Shown piece by piece: positions 26,996 to 39,024 of a stretch of 64,000 nt of DNA (position 1 is the first letter of the stretch; every line of letters begins with the position of its first letter). Location of the stretch: positions 69,812,680-69,876,679 of the forward strand of contig QCXZ01000137.1 in assembly GCA_025024175.1 (NCBI GenBank), in the 5' to 3' direction. Below the pieces are notes generated by a model. It ran no database searches. It was not told the origin of the DNA and saw only the letters and a list, made by a program, of their open reading frames with translations. Source of the DNA: Rhyzopertha dominica (taxonomy: Eukaryota; Arthropoda; Insecta; Coleoptera; Bostrichidae). A program made the translations under genes and the position numbers.

Positions 26996-27500
26996 TGCAT
27001 AATTATGGATGACTTTAAGATTCCATAATACTATAACGTCGTCTCTAGGTTTAAATCTCAACTATCGGGTCCAAGTCTTCTTATGGAGAAATTCAAGATT
27101 GACAACAACTTAAAACAAAATAATTTTATCGCTAATTTTAACTCTCGTAGATTTAGTTATTATGTCGAGTAAATTATCTAACCATCCAGTACAATGCACC
27201 AATGTTGAAAGTCCTATAACAACCCAAAATGATATAAGTTTTAAAAGTTTTCCGGGTATGTTAAAATATAATTTTCGTAAAGCTGACTACGTTGGCCTTT
27301 ATAATGCTCTGCCAATCAAGGATTGGTCTACAATAACTCAGTTTATGAAAAAAATGATGCTTGTAATTTTTTCTATGAAGAGTTGTATAACCAACTGGAT
27401 ATGTTTGTGCCTAAATATCCAATTTGCTCATCTTATCCTCCAATGATTTACAAAAACAATTATAAACAAAATAAAACATAAACAATTAAGATGAAATGTT
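26996..27500 (+). pseudogene. Jockey-like LINE fragment (endonuclease end to linker)
   Basis: Short frames in order give a DFKIPYYNN-like piece (compare the GDFNIP motif of the apurinic endonuclease domain), NNLKQNNFIANFNSR, then LKYNFRKADYVGLYNAL, DWSTI, and in the next frame a FYEELYNQLDMFVPKYPI piece. This order matches the segment between the endonuclease and reverse transcriptase domains of Jockey-group non-LTR retrotransposons. Stops and shifts make it a relic. The RT fragment at 29.1-30.1 kb on the same strand could be the remainder of the same insertion, split by the THAP-like element at 27744-29024. Confidence 0.65.
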
Positions 27501-27743
27501 ATAAAGATATTGATTTAAAAGAGAACTCGACGTAGTAAATTTCCCAAGAAAGGCTTTAAAAAACAAATCAACGTTGTGTATTTCATCAATACAGAATGAC
27601 ATTGGGAGTAACCCTAAGAATCTCTAGAATGAAACGCATCAAGTTTTAATGAAAGCATGAGTTTCTGTGGAAGACATCTGTCTTACTATGGACAGGACAC
27701 ATATAATATTATAATATTGCGGTTGAGTTACTGTTGATAATGG

Positions 27744-29024
27744 AATTTGGTATTATCACTTTTTTTTTAAAATTACGTAAAATGAATCTTGAAGTGCATA
27801 TATAGCGCACGTCATGTAAAAAAAACAAAAAAAAAATTTGTAGGTAGAGAATTTCAGGTCTGAAATTCGAATCTTAGGAGTCACCGCCAAAACGTTTCTA
27901 TCCAAGGTTATTCAACTCGTAACGTCAAGTGTCATGTAAACATTACCGAGGAGCGTGCTGTTTAATGTTGTAGTATCCGTCTTGTATTAGAAAAGCGTTT
28001 GTGTGGTGTTTATAGAAAGAACGGTGTAAGAGGTCGCGCCAAAAAGTGATTTGTGTAGTTTTACAAGCATCTATTATATATGGAAAACAAAACAAGTGTT
28101 GTTTTGTACATGGTTATGCAAGTACTTCAGTCAGTCCAGCTAACAAAATTTTTGTAACCGTTCCTCGAGATTATCAACGTATGAAAAAGTTGTTTACGGC
28201 CCTAGACGTGATATGCCGAAATCGCAAAGTTTGTTTTGCTATTGTGAAGATCATCTTAATTCTTACTGTGTGTTTTATTATTCTTTTTGGGGTTATAAGT
28301 GTTTACCATTCAGTTTCCATTTTGTTATAGCTTGAAGAGGATATGAAAAATTATATGCGTTTTAGGTTGATAGATGGAAATGTTATAATAAAGAACGACG
28401 TTGTTCCCCATATATTCGACTGTTAGCCAGACCGCAAACGAGCCGCAAAAGCCCAGAAAATAAATGGCAATTTATATTTATTCTGAACTCTAAAATAAAT
28501 GTCAAGTTTAGGGTACGTTTTTGATTCTTACATTTTTATGTTTACGAATAGTATGTTTCCAACAATCCACTGTGATAAAATTATCAATGCTACACGTTAA
28601 TTTGAAAAAAAGTTTACTTATGCTGTTGCTCTTGCTTTTACGTTCCTCATCTCCGCCGCGCCATAACAATGAACATGCCTTCAGAAGTCATAACTCATAA
28701 GTATTTCACATTTTCTTGGCGTATTTTAATTCGCTTGTCACAAAATGAACGCAAACAACAAACTGATAAATTGACAGGCTGAGGCGGACGCGTGATGCGC
28801 TGACCCCAGATATAAACAAGCGGCCATTTACAAGACACCTGACGTCACGGCCAATATGTTCGCGTTTTGGCGGTTCTTTTAAATATTCACATTTTTAGTA
28901 TTAAAAATACACCTTACGATCCATTTTTTTCGAATTTATAAGCTGTCACAGCTGTTTTGTGGATTAGATGCTACCTATTAATATGCAATTTAATAAAATA
29001 TAAATACATGGCAAATACCCAATT
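27744..29024 (+). mobile_element. THAP-bearing repeat element, copy 1 (1281 bp)
   Basis: This unit is repeated in direct orientation at 49352-50646 with high identity along the whole length, and similarity stops at both borders. The ends form a short inverted repeat (AATTTGGTAT at 27744-27753, ATACCCAATT at 29015-29024). Inside, on the + strand, lies a short THAP-like zinc-finger reading frame. THAP domains occur in the transposases of P-superfamily elements, so this is probably a non-autonomous DNA transposon that kept only the DNA-binding part. No clear target duplication is visible. Confidence 0.8.
28046..28470 (+). pseudogene. THAP-like domain fragment, copy 1
   Basis: Frames show NKCCFVHGYASTSVSPANKI, then FVTVPRDYQRMKKLFTALD, and after a shift a CEDHLN piece. 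A later frame reads KNDVVPHIFDC and an arginine-rich DRKRA tail. The spaced Cys residues, the FxxxPxD segment and the C-E-x-H signature are the layout of a THAP C2CH zinc finger, ending in the AVPTIF-like motif (here VVPHIF). A frameshift and in-frame stops interrupt it, and one expected Cys is Tyr (HGY). Copy 2 at 49651 has different lesions. Confidence 0.65.
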
Positions 29025-29089
29025 GGGGACTGTGATAACCCANCTGACTGTGATTTTGTCTGCGATATATAAAATGTTCTGTACAATTT

Positions 29090-30115
29090 TACCATTACTG
29101 CTAGTGCCACTTTGGGTACTGTGAAAAAAAATAAATCGAACTTAACTGCAGGCCCTGACGCTATACCGGCCCTAATTGTTAAATATTGTGTTATGTGACG
29201 GTGTCAACCCTTGTGCTGTACGTACATTATACTTCGAAATGCGACATTTCCTGAAGTATGGAAGGCAGCAAAGAACTATCGGCCAATTGCTATAAAATCA
29301 AATTTTGCAAAGCTATTTGAGGCAACTGTAGAAGACAATTTGTATAACCCTATAATCACATTTCCAGCCAACTTTCTCATAACCAGCATAAATTTATANT
29401 AATCTACTACAACTAATGTTTGTGAATTTGTATAATTTGTTTCGGATGCACTTAACAACATGAAGCAAGTAAATGTAATATGATAGGTCTTTCGAAAGCA
29501 TTCGATATTGTTAATCACCATTGCAAGTTGAACTCCTTTGGTTTGTGTAATAGTATGGAGCTTGTTTAGGTCTTTGCTTTATAACAGTATGCAGTACGTT
29601 GAGTATGGCACATCAAAATATAGTAACACAATCGGTGTAACACAAGGATCTAATTTAGGACCTTTATTGTATATATTGTATTTTAGTGATGTACTTATAA
29701 AGTTCATCTGTTCCATTTACGTTTATACAGAAGACTTAAAAATTGCTCGGAGCATTGATTGAGGATTGCAAAAGTTGCAAAGCATTAATGTGAACAAATG
29801 TAAAGCAATATCTTTTACTAAAAAGCATAAGTCCATCGTATATCAATATGTATTGAATGCATGTGCGAGCAAAATTAAAGACATGTATTATAATGAATGC
29901 TTAATTGTCATTTATTCCTCGCATTCACCACATTTATGCGGTAAGCAAAAAGATGTTGGATTTTATTGTTAGGAATACCAGGGAGTTTAATAACGCTGAA
30001 TGTTATTTTATGTTTTTGTACCACATAAATTATCCTACTAAAAACTGCTCTCAGAATTTGAATTGTACCTGTGAAGGAAGTTGTCTTGCAATATATTTTT
30101 ATTAATTCATAGTTA
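29090..30115 (+). pseudogene. Jockey-like LINE reverse-transcriptase relic
   Basis: Fragments in order across frames give TAGPDAIPALIVKYC, NYRPIAIKSNFAKLFE (29211 frame; RT motif region), STTTNVCEF, GLSKAFDIVNHH (catalytic motif region A, normally DxSKAFD), QYVEYGTS, GVTQGSNLGPLLYILYFSDV (motif region B), VYTEDLKIARS (position of the YADD box, with the Ala-Asp-Asp destroyed), NVNKCKAISFTKK and RNTREFNNAECYF (thumb). The order is that of Jockey-group RT. At least five frameshifts or stops occur, and the active-site residues are lost. A single N lies at 29399. Confidence 0.85.
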
Positions 30116-30309
30116 TATAGAGTGTCCAAACTTACTTGAGCTAGTCAGCTTTCGTGTACCTAGACGTAATTCGAGACATAAACTGACTTTTGAACTCTTG
30201 TTTTCTAGCATCAACATCTTAATTCACCCATGAATAAATATGTTCAGAAATCATAATGATATATGCGAAAATGAAATTTAAATAACTTCATTAAAAATGT
30301 ATAAGTTAT

Positions 30310-32003
30310 GTATGTCTCATAAACCAGTTGCCCTAGAGCTTTGAGGTAAAAAATTTCTTATGTAAAGTGGCCAAGAGAAATTGTTGGAAAATATTTTCGA
30401 GTTTGTAAAGTGACCGCTAGAGGGCGCTGTGGTATCTCCAAATTACAAAATTAATGTTTGTGTCATTTTTAGCCTAATAAATGTCTGCGGTATTAAACAT
30501 TTTAAGATTGTTTGGACTAAAATCTACCATTTTTGTTTAGAACATTTTTTTTGTTAAATGTCAAATTAGGGAGTGGGGGCGGGTGAATATTAATATAGAA
30601 AATCGCTAATATTTCGGGTTTGGCTTGACCGATTTCAACCGACGAGGTGTCGTTTTCAAGAGCTTATGCGCCCTTATAAAAAGCAATTTTAAGTGTCAGA
30701 ACATTGTTTGCGTGATGACCGCCAAGAGGGCGTTTTCTGAAGTTACTACCTAAATATCAATTTTTCTCGAAATTTTTAAATGCGAAGTTATAAGGCTTTT
30801 TACTTTATTAAATGAACAATTGAATACAGATTAAAATGGTGAAAACTACAATGCTGAAGACCGCACCATTTGAAAAATTCGAGAAAAATCGATATTTAGG
30901 TAGTAATTTCAGAAAACGCTCTCTTGCGGTCAACGCACAAACTATGTTCTGACACTTAAAATTGCTTTTTATAAAGGCACATAAGCTCTGGAAAATGACA
31001 CCTCGTTGGTTAAAATCGGTCAAGCCAAACCCAAAATATTAGCGGTTTTCTATATTAGTATTCACCGGCCCCCACTACTTTATTTGACATTTAACGAAAA
31101 AAATGTTCTAAACAAAAATAGATTTTAGTCCAAACAATCTTAATTGCTGGAAAATATTTATATTAAACATTTTAAGATTGTTTGGACTAAAATCTACCAT
31201 TTTTGTGTAGAACATTTTTTTGTTAAATGTCAAATGAAGGAGGGGGGGGGGCGGGTGAATATTAATATAGAAAATCGCTAATATTTCAGGTTTGGCTTGA
31301 CCGATTTCAACCAACGAGATGTCATTTTCAAGAGATTATGTGCCTTTATAAAAAGCAATTTTAAGTGTCAGAACATAGTTTGTGCTTTGACCGCAAGAGG
31401 GTGTTTTCTGCAATTACTCCCAAAAGCCATTTTTCTCGAAATTTTTAAATGGTGCGGTTTTCACCATTTTAGTCTATATTCAATTGTTCTTTTAATGAAG
31501 TAAAAAACCTTATATCTTTGCATTTAAAAATTTCGAGAAAAATTGATATTTAGGTAGTAACTTCAGAAAACGCCCTCTTGCGGTCAACACACAAGCAATG
31601 TTCTGACACTTAAAATTGCTTTTTATAAGGGCACATAATCTCTCGAAAACGACACCTCGTCGGTTGAAATCGGTCAAGCCAAACCGGAAACATTAGCGAT
31701 TTTCTATATTAATATTTATTTGACATTTAACAAAAAAAATGTTCTAATCAAAAATGGTAGATTTTAGTCCAAACAATCTTAAAATGTATAATACCGCACC
31801 CATTTATTAGGCTAAAAATGACACAAACATTAATTTTATAGTTTGGAGGTACCACAACGCCCTCTAGCGGTCACTTTACAAACTCAAAAATATTTTACAG
31901 CAATTTCTCTTGGCCACTTTACTCAAGAAATTTTTTACCTCAAAGCTCTAGGGCTACTGGTTTATGAGATATGACCGGCCACCTCCCTTATTTGCTCACC
32001 CTG
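30310..32003. mobile_element. Nested palindromic (foldback) element with two internal palindromes
   Basis: An outer inverted repeat joins about 30310-30505 with about 31786-31978 (including AGGGCGCTGTGGTA and its near complement). Between them lie two palindromes in tandem, about 30506-31141 and 31158-31785. Each is built from inverted copies of a roughly 300-bp unit carrying TTTAAGATTGTTTGGAC at its edge. The right outer end finishes CTCACCCTG at 32003 followed by TA, so the element starts CAGGGTGAG on the other strand. The left end is truncated or diverged. Open frames here are translations of the repeat unit and are not genes. Confidence 0.85.
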
Positions 32004-32351
32004 TACATAACGGTATAATTACGTACCATGATGTATGCATTATCCGATCATTGTTTTATTCGCTAATATTTATAACTTTTGTAATATGTTTGTTTATATT
32101 AATTTATTCTGTTTTGTTCCAATGTAATTAACCAGTTCTATACCTATTTATTTGTAATACGTTCTACATCCATTTATGGATTTCGGTCTGTTGGACAAAT
32201 ATATGTTTATGTAGCATCTTCGACTTTTATTTAGACTTCCGCGAGGGCGCAAACATAATATTCTTGTAACTGAAACTGCTTTTATATTTGCGTCTGACCT
32301 TCCGATTAATGTTGCAAGTATGTTTATAGAATTATTGTCCTGTAATTGCAG

Positions 32352-32605
32352 TTGGGGCTCAGTATGCAGACAACACCCCGCCTANGATGTACCTNGACAG
32401 AAACTGGCAAATTCCCGAAACAGAAGAAGTAGGAACAGTCATCACGAGGGTCAAGGGCAGCGATAACGAAGGCGGACAACTGGAGTACGGCCTCGAACCC
32501 ATGCAGTTCTACGGTCCCGGCAAGGGCAAACCGCCGGAACGTCTGCCATTCAGGATTGACAACACCACTGGTGTGGTGTACCTCAACGAATCTCTAGTCG
32601 GAAGG
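32352..32605 (+). CDS. Cad96Ca: Cad96Ca receptor tyrosine kinase, cadherin-repeat exon (partial gene)
   Basis: This exon encodes the first part of the single extracellular cadherin repeat of a Cad96Ca (Stitcher) type receptor kinase. It follows an acceptor ...TGTAATTGCAG and ends before GTGAGT; the first two bases complete a codon, then 84 codons run in frame. Visible motifs are MYLDRNWQIPETEEVGTVI (with N-affected codons at 32385 and 32395), SDNEGGQLEYGLEP and FRIDNTTGVVYLNESL. These fit the cadherin pattern of an acidic DNxG calcium-site segment and an F-x-I-D-x-x-TG-x-V strand. Potential N-glycosylation sites occur at NTT and NES. The exon is clearly less AT-rich than its flanks. In Drosophila the family acts in epidermal wound repair, and in Lepidoptera CAD96CA is reported as a juvenile-hormone cell-surface receptor. 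The upstream signal-peptide exon was not found. Confidence 0.88.
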
Positions 32606-32962
32606 GTGAGTAGGAGATAATCCAATTCGAAGTGTTTGGGAACCACTTGACGAGGATTGTTGATTTTCGCACGTATGGCGGTTTTTGTTTTGCGAGGCTG
32701 TTCGTTGTTTGATTAACGTGTTATTCTATCCATTATACTAGGTGCAAGGTTGGGTTCAGAGGTGGGATGGCGGAAAAGGGCTGTATTAGTCATTAATCAT
32801 AAAAAATAGGGATCATAAAAATTGATGGCAGAATATATTGAAATACTAATGCGTACGCATATACAAGGTTAGCAGATTTTAGTTAATGGTTTTAATAACT
32901 AGCCATTTAAAATAAATACTACAAATTCCCTTTCGACACTAGAATATGGTATTTGTCATATA
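32606..32962. other. Start of Cad96Ca intron, no further feature
   Basis: Intronic sequence between the cadherin exon and the palindromic element. The intron as a whole runs 32606-44722 (about 12.1 kb) and is mostly transposon debris. Confidence 0.7.
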
Positions 32963-33959
32963 CAGGGTCCGCCACTTAAAACTCCCCAGGCTCGTATTTT
33001 CTTTATTTTTTTAGGTACAACCTTAAGTTATATGTCAAATTGTAGGTCTTTCTTTAAACTCTTTGAAAATAGAATATTGGGTGTCCAAAAATTTTTTTTG
33101 CAGATTATCATCTTTTTCAAATAAAGTTAATTTTTGTAAATATTTTTTAACCTTACCTCGTATAATAAATATTGCTTTATACATTACCATGTATGCGTAA
33201 TTTTTACTCCTTCTTAGTGAAAAACAAGAAAAACTAGTGGCCGCCATTTTTGTTAATAGGGTTGTTCAGAATTTTTTAAGTGTTACTTTAGTAGCTTATT
33301 ACGCTACAAATTATGCCTACATCCCCATCGCTGCACACAAAACCCGAAATTTTGGAGTAAATTTTAAATACATAAAGTACAAAGTTCGTTCTACAGAGAG
33401 AGGCTAGGAAACGAAACCCTGCGATGAGGCTAGTGCGTGATGTAGAAAACCAAACTAGCCTCATCGCAAGGTTTCATTTTCTAGCCTCTCTCGATGTAGA
33501 AGGAACTTTGTACTTTATTTATTAAAAAGTTATTCCAAATTTTGGGGTTTTGTGTGCAGCGATGGTTATGTAGGCATAATTTGTACCGTAATAAGCTACT
33601 AAAATAACACTTAAAAAATTCTGCACAACACTATTAACAAAAATAGCGGCGAATAGTTTTTCTTGTTTTTCACTAAGAAGAAGTAAAAATTACGCATGCA
33701 TGGTACAGACACAAATTGAAGAAAATAAAGGGCGGCATCCAACTATAAAGCAATATTTATTATACGGGGTAAGTTTAAAAAATATTTACAAAAATTAACT
33801 TTATATGCAAAATATGATAATTAACAAAAAAATTTTTGGACACCCAATATTCTATTTTTAAAGAGTTTAAAAAGACCTACAGTTTCATATATAACTTAAG
33901 GTTGTACTTAAAAAAATAGCGAAAATACGAGCCTGGGGAGTTTCAAGTGGCGGACCCTG
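32963..33959. mobile_element. 997-bp palindromic MITE with TA duplications
   Basis: The left half is repeated almost completely as its reverse complement in the right half. The ends start CAGGGTCCGCCACTT and finish with the complement at 33959, and TA lies outside both ends (32961-32962, 33960-33961). A short unpaired centre lies near 33440, flanked by inverted copies of GAGAGAGGCTAG. It has no coding capacity. A long-armed Tc1/mariner-type foldback MITE is the best reading. As an intronic inverted repeat with arms of about 450-490 bp it could form a long RNA hairpin in the Cad96Ca pre-mRNA. Confidence 0.9.
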
Positions 33960-34197
33960 TATAGTGTCGCGACAAAGTATGGAACCAGCAGGATATTTCA
34001 GGTTCTGTTCGACCGATTTTTCTGATATTGTGCATGGGCCTATGGGTAACTAAAATGCATTTTCTGCAATTTTTTAACTCCGTGTTAGCTCTTGTTTCCG
34101 AGATATGGGCGCAAATGGCATTTTTCAAAATGGGAAGGGGGGGGGGGTCAAAAGGCACACATTGAAAAGGATGGTGTTTCATGATTTCAAAAATGTA

Positions 34198-35698
34198 TCA
34201 CCTTGTATAATTTACTGCTCCTTAGTTGAGAAAAGTGTAAATACAATAATAGAACTTGATAAAGAACGAAAAGAATGGAAAGAATTTTTTATCGCTAAAA
34301 TGAACAAAAAGGCTAGGTTTACCATTTTTCTTTGACTGGTGATAATTTTCGTCTAGTTTGATCAATTTATTACGTATCGGGTAACCAAAAAGTAAAAAAG
34401 AAAAACGTGATTTTGTGAAAAATGTATTTTTTTCAGATTTAAATTACAGAAGATGCTCAAAATGTCCACCATTTACTTCCTGGCAGTAATGCGGTCTTGA
34501 GTAAAAGTTTTCTAGTGTTCTTTGTAGCATATTTGGAGGTTTTGAATGTCTGCCCTGATTCGTCCTTTTAAATCTTCTGCATTATGTGGCCGATCAGCAT
34601 AAATACAATTTTTCAGATACCCCCACAGGAAAAAAATCAACTGGCGTCAGATCAGGGGAACGTGCTGTTCATTCTATCGTTCCGCGCCTACCAATCCATC
34701 TGTCTGGAAATATCGCATTCAAATACCCACGAACGTTGACTGCAAAATGGGGCGGTGCACCATCTTGCTGAAACCATATCTGTTCAGAAGGACGCGCAGT
34801 ATTTTCACGATTAGGGAACAGGCGAATAAGTTCTGGTATAATGTGTTCGCGTGAGAGCTGTAAATAATTGACCGCATTCAAATTTCCATCGATGAAAAAA
34901 GGCCCAATAATGTGCTCACCGATAATACCACACTAGACATTCACTTTCTGAGACTGTTGTGTGTGGACTTGTTCCATCCAATGTGGATTCGTGTCCGATC
35001 AATATCTGCAATTATGTCTATTCACATTACCATTGAGGCAAAAAGTCGCTTCATCAGAGAACTATCCAATTTAAAATGTTTCTATCTTCATCTATCATGT
35101 TCATGTATCGCAAAATTCTATTCTACGATCGAAATTATCTTCACTCAGTTCTTGTAATAAGTGAATTTTATATGGACAAAACTTCCCTTTTTTCAAAATT
35201 TTCTGAACAGACCTTCTGCTAATATGATGAGTGAGAGCACCCTGTTGTACGAAACACTTCGGATTCTCTTGCACATCTAAAAGAACTTTCAAGCTACTTT
35301 TCTCATTCGTAGCAACCTTTGGACGTCCTGGTTTTTGACGATTTTTAGCACCGCGGGTCTTGTCAAAACGTCGCAATGTTTTAATAACCGTTGATCTGGA
35401 AAATGGTTCACGATTTTCATGAATTGCATTGTAGAGTACAACTACTTCCGAATAATTTCACCTTCTATTTCCATAACCAATCATCATCAAAATATCGATG
35501 CGATCATGTTCAGTTAACTGAGGCACTGCGATTGCAAATAACAAAGCGAATGAATATTATCACCAGTCACGAGACACCTGGAGTTTTTGTTCTTACTTAG
35601 CGATAATGAATACGGTTTATACCGCGAAGTTTTTTGCAAGACCCAAGTTTGTTATCACACTTTTCTCAACTCAGAAGCGATAAATTGTACAAGTGTGA
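34198..35698 (-). mobile_element. Tc1/mariner-superfamily transposon, about 1.5 kb
   Basis: The two ends are similar inverted repeats of about 40 bp. Read inward from the left, the element starts TCACCTTGTATAATTTACTG, and both arms contain AGTTGAGAAAAGTGT; the right end is at about 35698. TA precedes the left end, but no matching TA is seen on the right. Between them, on the minus strand, is a decayed transposase. The element sits in the first visible Cad96Ca intron in antisense orientation. Confidence 0.8.
34430..35480 (-). pseudogene. DD34E-like transposase, frameshifted
   Basis: Minus-strand reading gives the N-terminal helix-turn-helix region (RRFDKTRGAKNRQKPGRPKV in 35376-35101, with ISRRSVQKILKK and then LLQELSEDNFDRRIEFC). 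A decayed middle follows, then WFQQDGAPPHFAVNVRGYLN (second catalytic Asp; frame 34881-34669), DRWIGRRGTIE, a TARSPDLTPVDF block, and after a frameshift FFLWGYLKNCIYADRP. The C-terminal helices can be read to about 34430. Stops and at least two frameshifts kill it. Motif order and the IR-flanked length of about 1.5 kb support the family. Confidence 0.85.
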
Positions 35699-35700
35699 AC

Positions 35701-35822
35701 ATTACTCCTTATGGACATGTATGATATTTTTTAACGGGTTTTACAGGCATCATACATGTCCATTAAAAGTCAATTCAGGCAGTAAATAACTTTCATTGTG
35801 TATAATAATATTACTCCTTATG
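35701..35822. repeat. Hairpin between 13-bp direct repeats
   Basis: A perfect 15-bp inverted repeat (ATGGACATGTATGAT at 35711-35725, complement at 35749-35763) has a 23-nt loop. ATTACTCCTTATG occurs at 35701-35713 and again at 35810-35822. It abuts the right end of the transposon. It could be a tiny insertion with target duplication or a remnant of the site the transposon entered. Confidence 0.6.
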
Positions 35823-38800
35823 TTCTTTATTACTTTTAAATTATGAGCTGTAGAAACCACCTAAACAAAACACAGGTTCTGGTTGCACTATACCACAGTT
35901 CATATCCGACTCTTTTGTTTTCTGCGGGCCAAGCTAAACATCTAATTTTCATTGTACTTTCTTGGATATCAGGCATGTGTCAAACGAGTAAGTCAACATC
36001 TCGAAAAATCTCACCACTAGAAGTAGAATATATCTTTGTTGTTATAATGGGTGAACTGCAACGTTTGAAAGATATCAAATGTAAAGCTAAAAAAAATCAT
36101 TGAGTAAGTAATAACGTAATTTCTAAGTAGTTCCGGTGAATAAAAAAAACATAAATCCCGCTGCGTTTATCAAGGCTTGAGAAAATTATATAATCAATAA
36201 ATTGTACGCTTTAGTAATTACCAAGATTGTAGTAGAGTGAAAAGAAAGGTCTTCTCGTGCCACTGTACAAAAAACGGGCATAATCTGTTTTCGGAAGCAC
36301 CTACAATAGCTTCAAAGTTCATTAGTCTCTTTTGTACTAAAAAACATTAGTTTGATTTATTGGCTAACGCTAAAGTGCGCTTACCAAGTCTGGTAATAAT
36401 GAGCCTATTGATTTTGAGAAGATTTACAACTCCTACTAATCATGCATACCATCTGTATTTAGCAGATGGTTTATATCAGTAAAACAGCAAGAATAAATAC
36501 CGCAGTTCACAAGAAACGACGAGCTCCCATGAAAACAATTATAAAATAATAAATTTGCTTGTCACCATACAACTTAGAAGAAATACATATTATCAAGAAA
36601 TCAGTAGTTTCATCCAGTCCCAATAAATAAACCATACCATACGATTTGAGAGGATGCTGCTTTAAAATTTGTGCTTACACAATTATTCAAAACAATATCT
36701 TTTTGACATCTTTCATAAATAGACAAGTATATCTTGTATATCTCAAATACAAAAGGTTGGAGTTAACGCAGAAAGCAAGGGGTTTAACCGTTACGTAAGG
36801 ATTTAAAATTTATTAAAACTTTCTCCAGATGAAGTCTTACTCGTCTGCTGGAAACTCTGCTTTCGAGTGAACACGTTGGCAAGAGAATTCTGCTGTGAAA
36901 TCTTGCAGAGGGAAATTAATTTTTAAAGTTCAAGGGCAAGTATGGCTTACAGGGACTTTGAACATGTTCTTTAAAATTTCACTACCAGGGAGTTAGAAAG
37001 TGACAGTATTGAATTTTGTTTTGAACTGTTGTTTTAACTCCAGAAAAGTATTATTTAATAATAACATCAATCTAACTTCCTTAGAGAATGTCATTCGTTA
37101 TATCTATTCTGGTTTCATACTTTTGTGAACAACCTAATGACCCGCGTCATCCATTTTTTGCAGCATTTATAATAATATTTATCCAATTCTCCTTAATATA
37201 TATTAAACTGCTGGAAACATGTAATCAGATGATCGTGGCCACCGAATGTAACAACATATCTTTTTAATTAGCAACGGCTCCACATTATGTCGCGTAACAA
37301 TGCGTATCAAATAAATGAATCCTGATCAAAGTACTACGTCTTTCGTATACTTATTACACCATAATTAGATATTCTTTGTGAGTTAACAGCACATTCATTT
37401 AATAAAAACTGAATGAAACACCGAAGGTCTACTTTCATTGCTGATAAATTAACAAAGATGCAAGTATAATATAAACTTACATTAATTCAAGGCTTCTTCT
37501 TTATGATTTCCATATCATCATTATTTGTCTAGTCAACGAAGAATAGCTCGCACTGGTTTTGTATTTCTGAGAACAAGCAGTGACTACTACATTCCATTGG
37601 TTATGCCTTTTCCAAAAAAAAGGTTACTTGCAAACAATGCATGAAGTTACGTTATGTTAGAATCATCGACACATGGCAATGACTGAACTGTAGCTACAAG
37701 AACTTCATTTACAAAAAGCAAATAGTTACAATTACAATGTACCCATTATCACTTTTATTGATGAGATTTTGAAATATTTCGCTTACAAATTTAACGATTA
37801 TGTCCTGTTGTTTTACACATTAGGCATAAATCCATTATTGTCTTATTTCGTTTCATAACTGGTGTAAACTTGTCATAAATCTAAAGTTCTACTTTTCTGT
37901 ACTTCCTACGACATTTTGAACAAAATAATTTTCTTGTTTGTAACTCACAGGTTTATAGTCTAATGGACTGATTGACGACGGCATCCATTTTTAATACAGA
38001 TTTCGGAGAGGTGATTGGAATAAACCACGGAAATAATGATGTTGTTTCAATTTTGCATACAATTAAAGAAAAAAGCATCACGTGGGTAGCGATAAAAATA
38101 TGATTAATCTGAATAACAAGCTACACGTTTTCAGCGTTTTTGTTCATTAAGTCAACGTTCATATTGCAAAGCATGACGTGAATAATGAAAGTTTTCATTC
38201 CATGCTTTTTTACATTGTGCATGGTAGTGCATAGATCGTTGATCTATATAGCGCGTAATACTAATTTAGCTGCAGAAGAAGAACATTGGAATATCACAAG
38301 CAAGTAGCGATACCGAAGTGCGTAACATTGGATAATTAGGACTGAAACTGATAAAAGTGAAATTGTTACTGATAGGGTTTTATTGTTAAATGTTGATAAC
38401 GACAGCAAACGAGTGCAAGGTTATTCTAAAGCAAAAATGCCCCTCCGGAAAGAAACTAGTTGTACCTTACATATCTGCTGCAACAAGTATAACGGTAGTA
38501 GTTTTTCAGGAAACACCAATTTACACCTCGTTTGCATAATAAGCCCTTGTGGCTATTCTTGCCGACGATTGAGGTCACCAGGTGTATACAATTATTGTCA
38601 TTCAAAAATTAATAATAGCTTTTATTATTGAGCAGATATGGTCAGTCCTCATTCTCTGTAGATTTGAAATATTTCTGGAATGCGTTATAAAGCTAGTGAG
38701 CCAATGGTATTTGAATTTAATCGTCTGGCTGTCTAGTTGATTTTGTTTTGCGTGTTATGAGGTAAGCTCCAATGATAGGTTATTATGTTCTATTCCCCAG

Positions 38801-39024
38801 TAATTGCATGTTTACGGGACTATACAAAGACTGGTTGGTTTTCCAGATTACCACGTCAAACAATCATGCAATAGTTGTCATGAGGGGGATTAGTATCTTT
38901 AAGAGTTGTCCGGCAACTTATGCAACTATACTTAAGCTTGATGACTATCAACTTAAAAAAGTAGTAAGCTGTAGATACTGTCGAGAGCTAATAAAGCTGC
39001 ATCTCAGTGAATGTTTACAATAGA
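35823..39024. other. Cad96Ca intron, AT-rich, nothing recognised
   Basis: No mobile-element protein motif, RNA gene or exon was recognised. Short open frames (for example 35843-36103, 38383-38631, 38772-39023) match no family I know. Confidence 0.4.

Noticed and set aside
30808..31503. Open frames beginning MTDFNQRGVIFQ and similar
   Set aside because: The same peptide appears repeatedly because the frames lie in inverted copies of the palindromic unit; no coding support.
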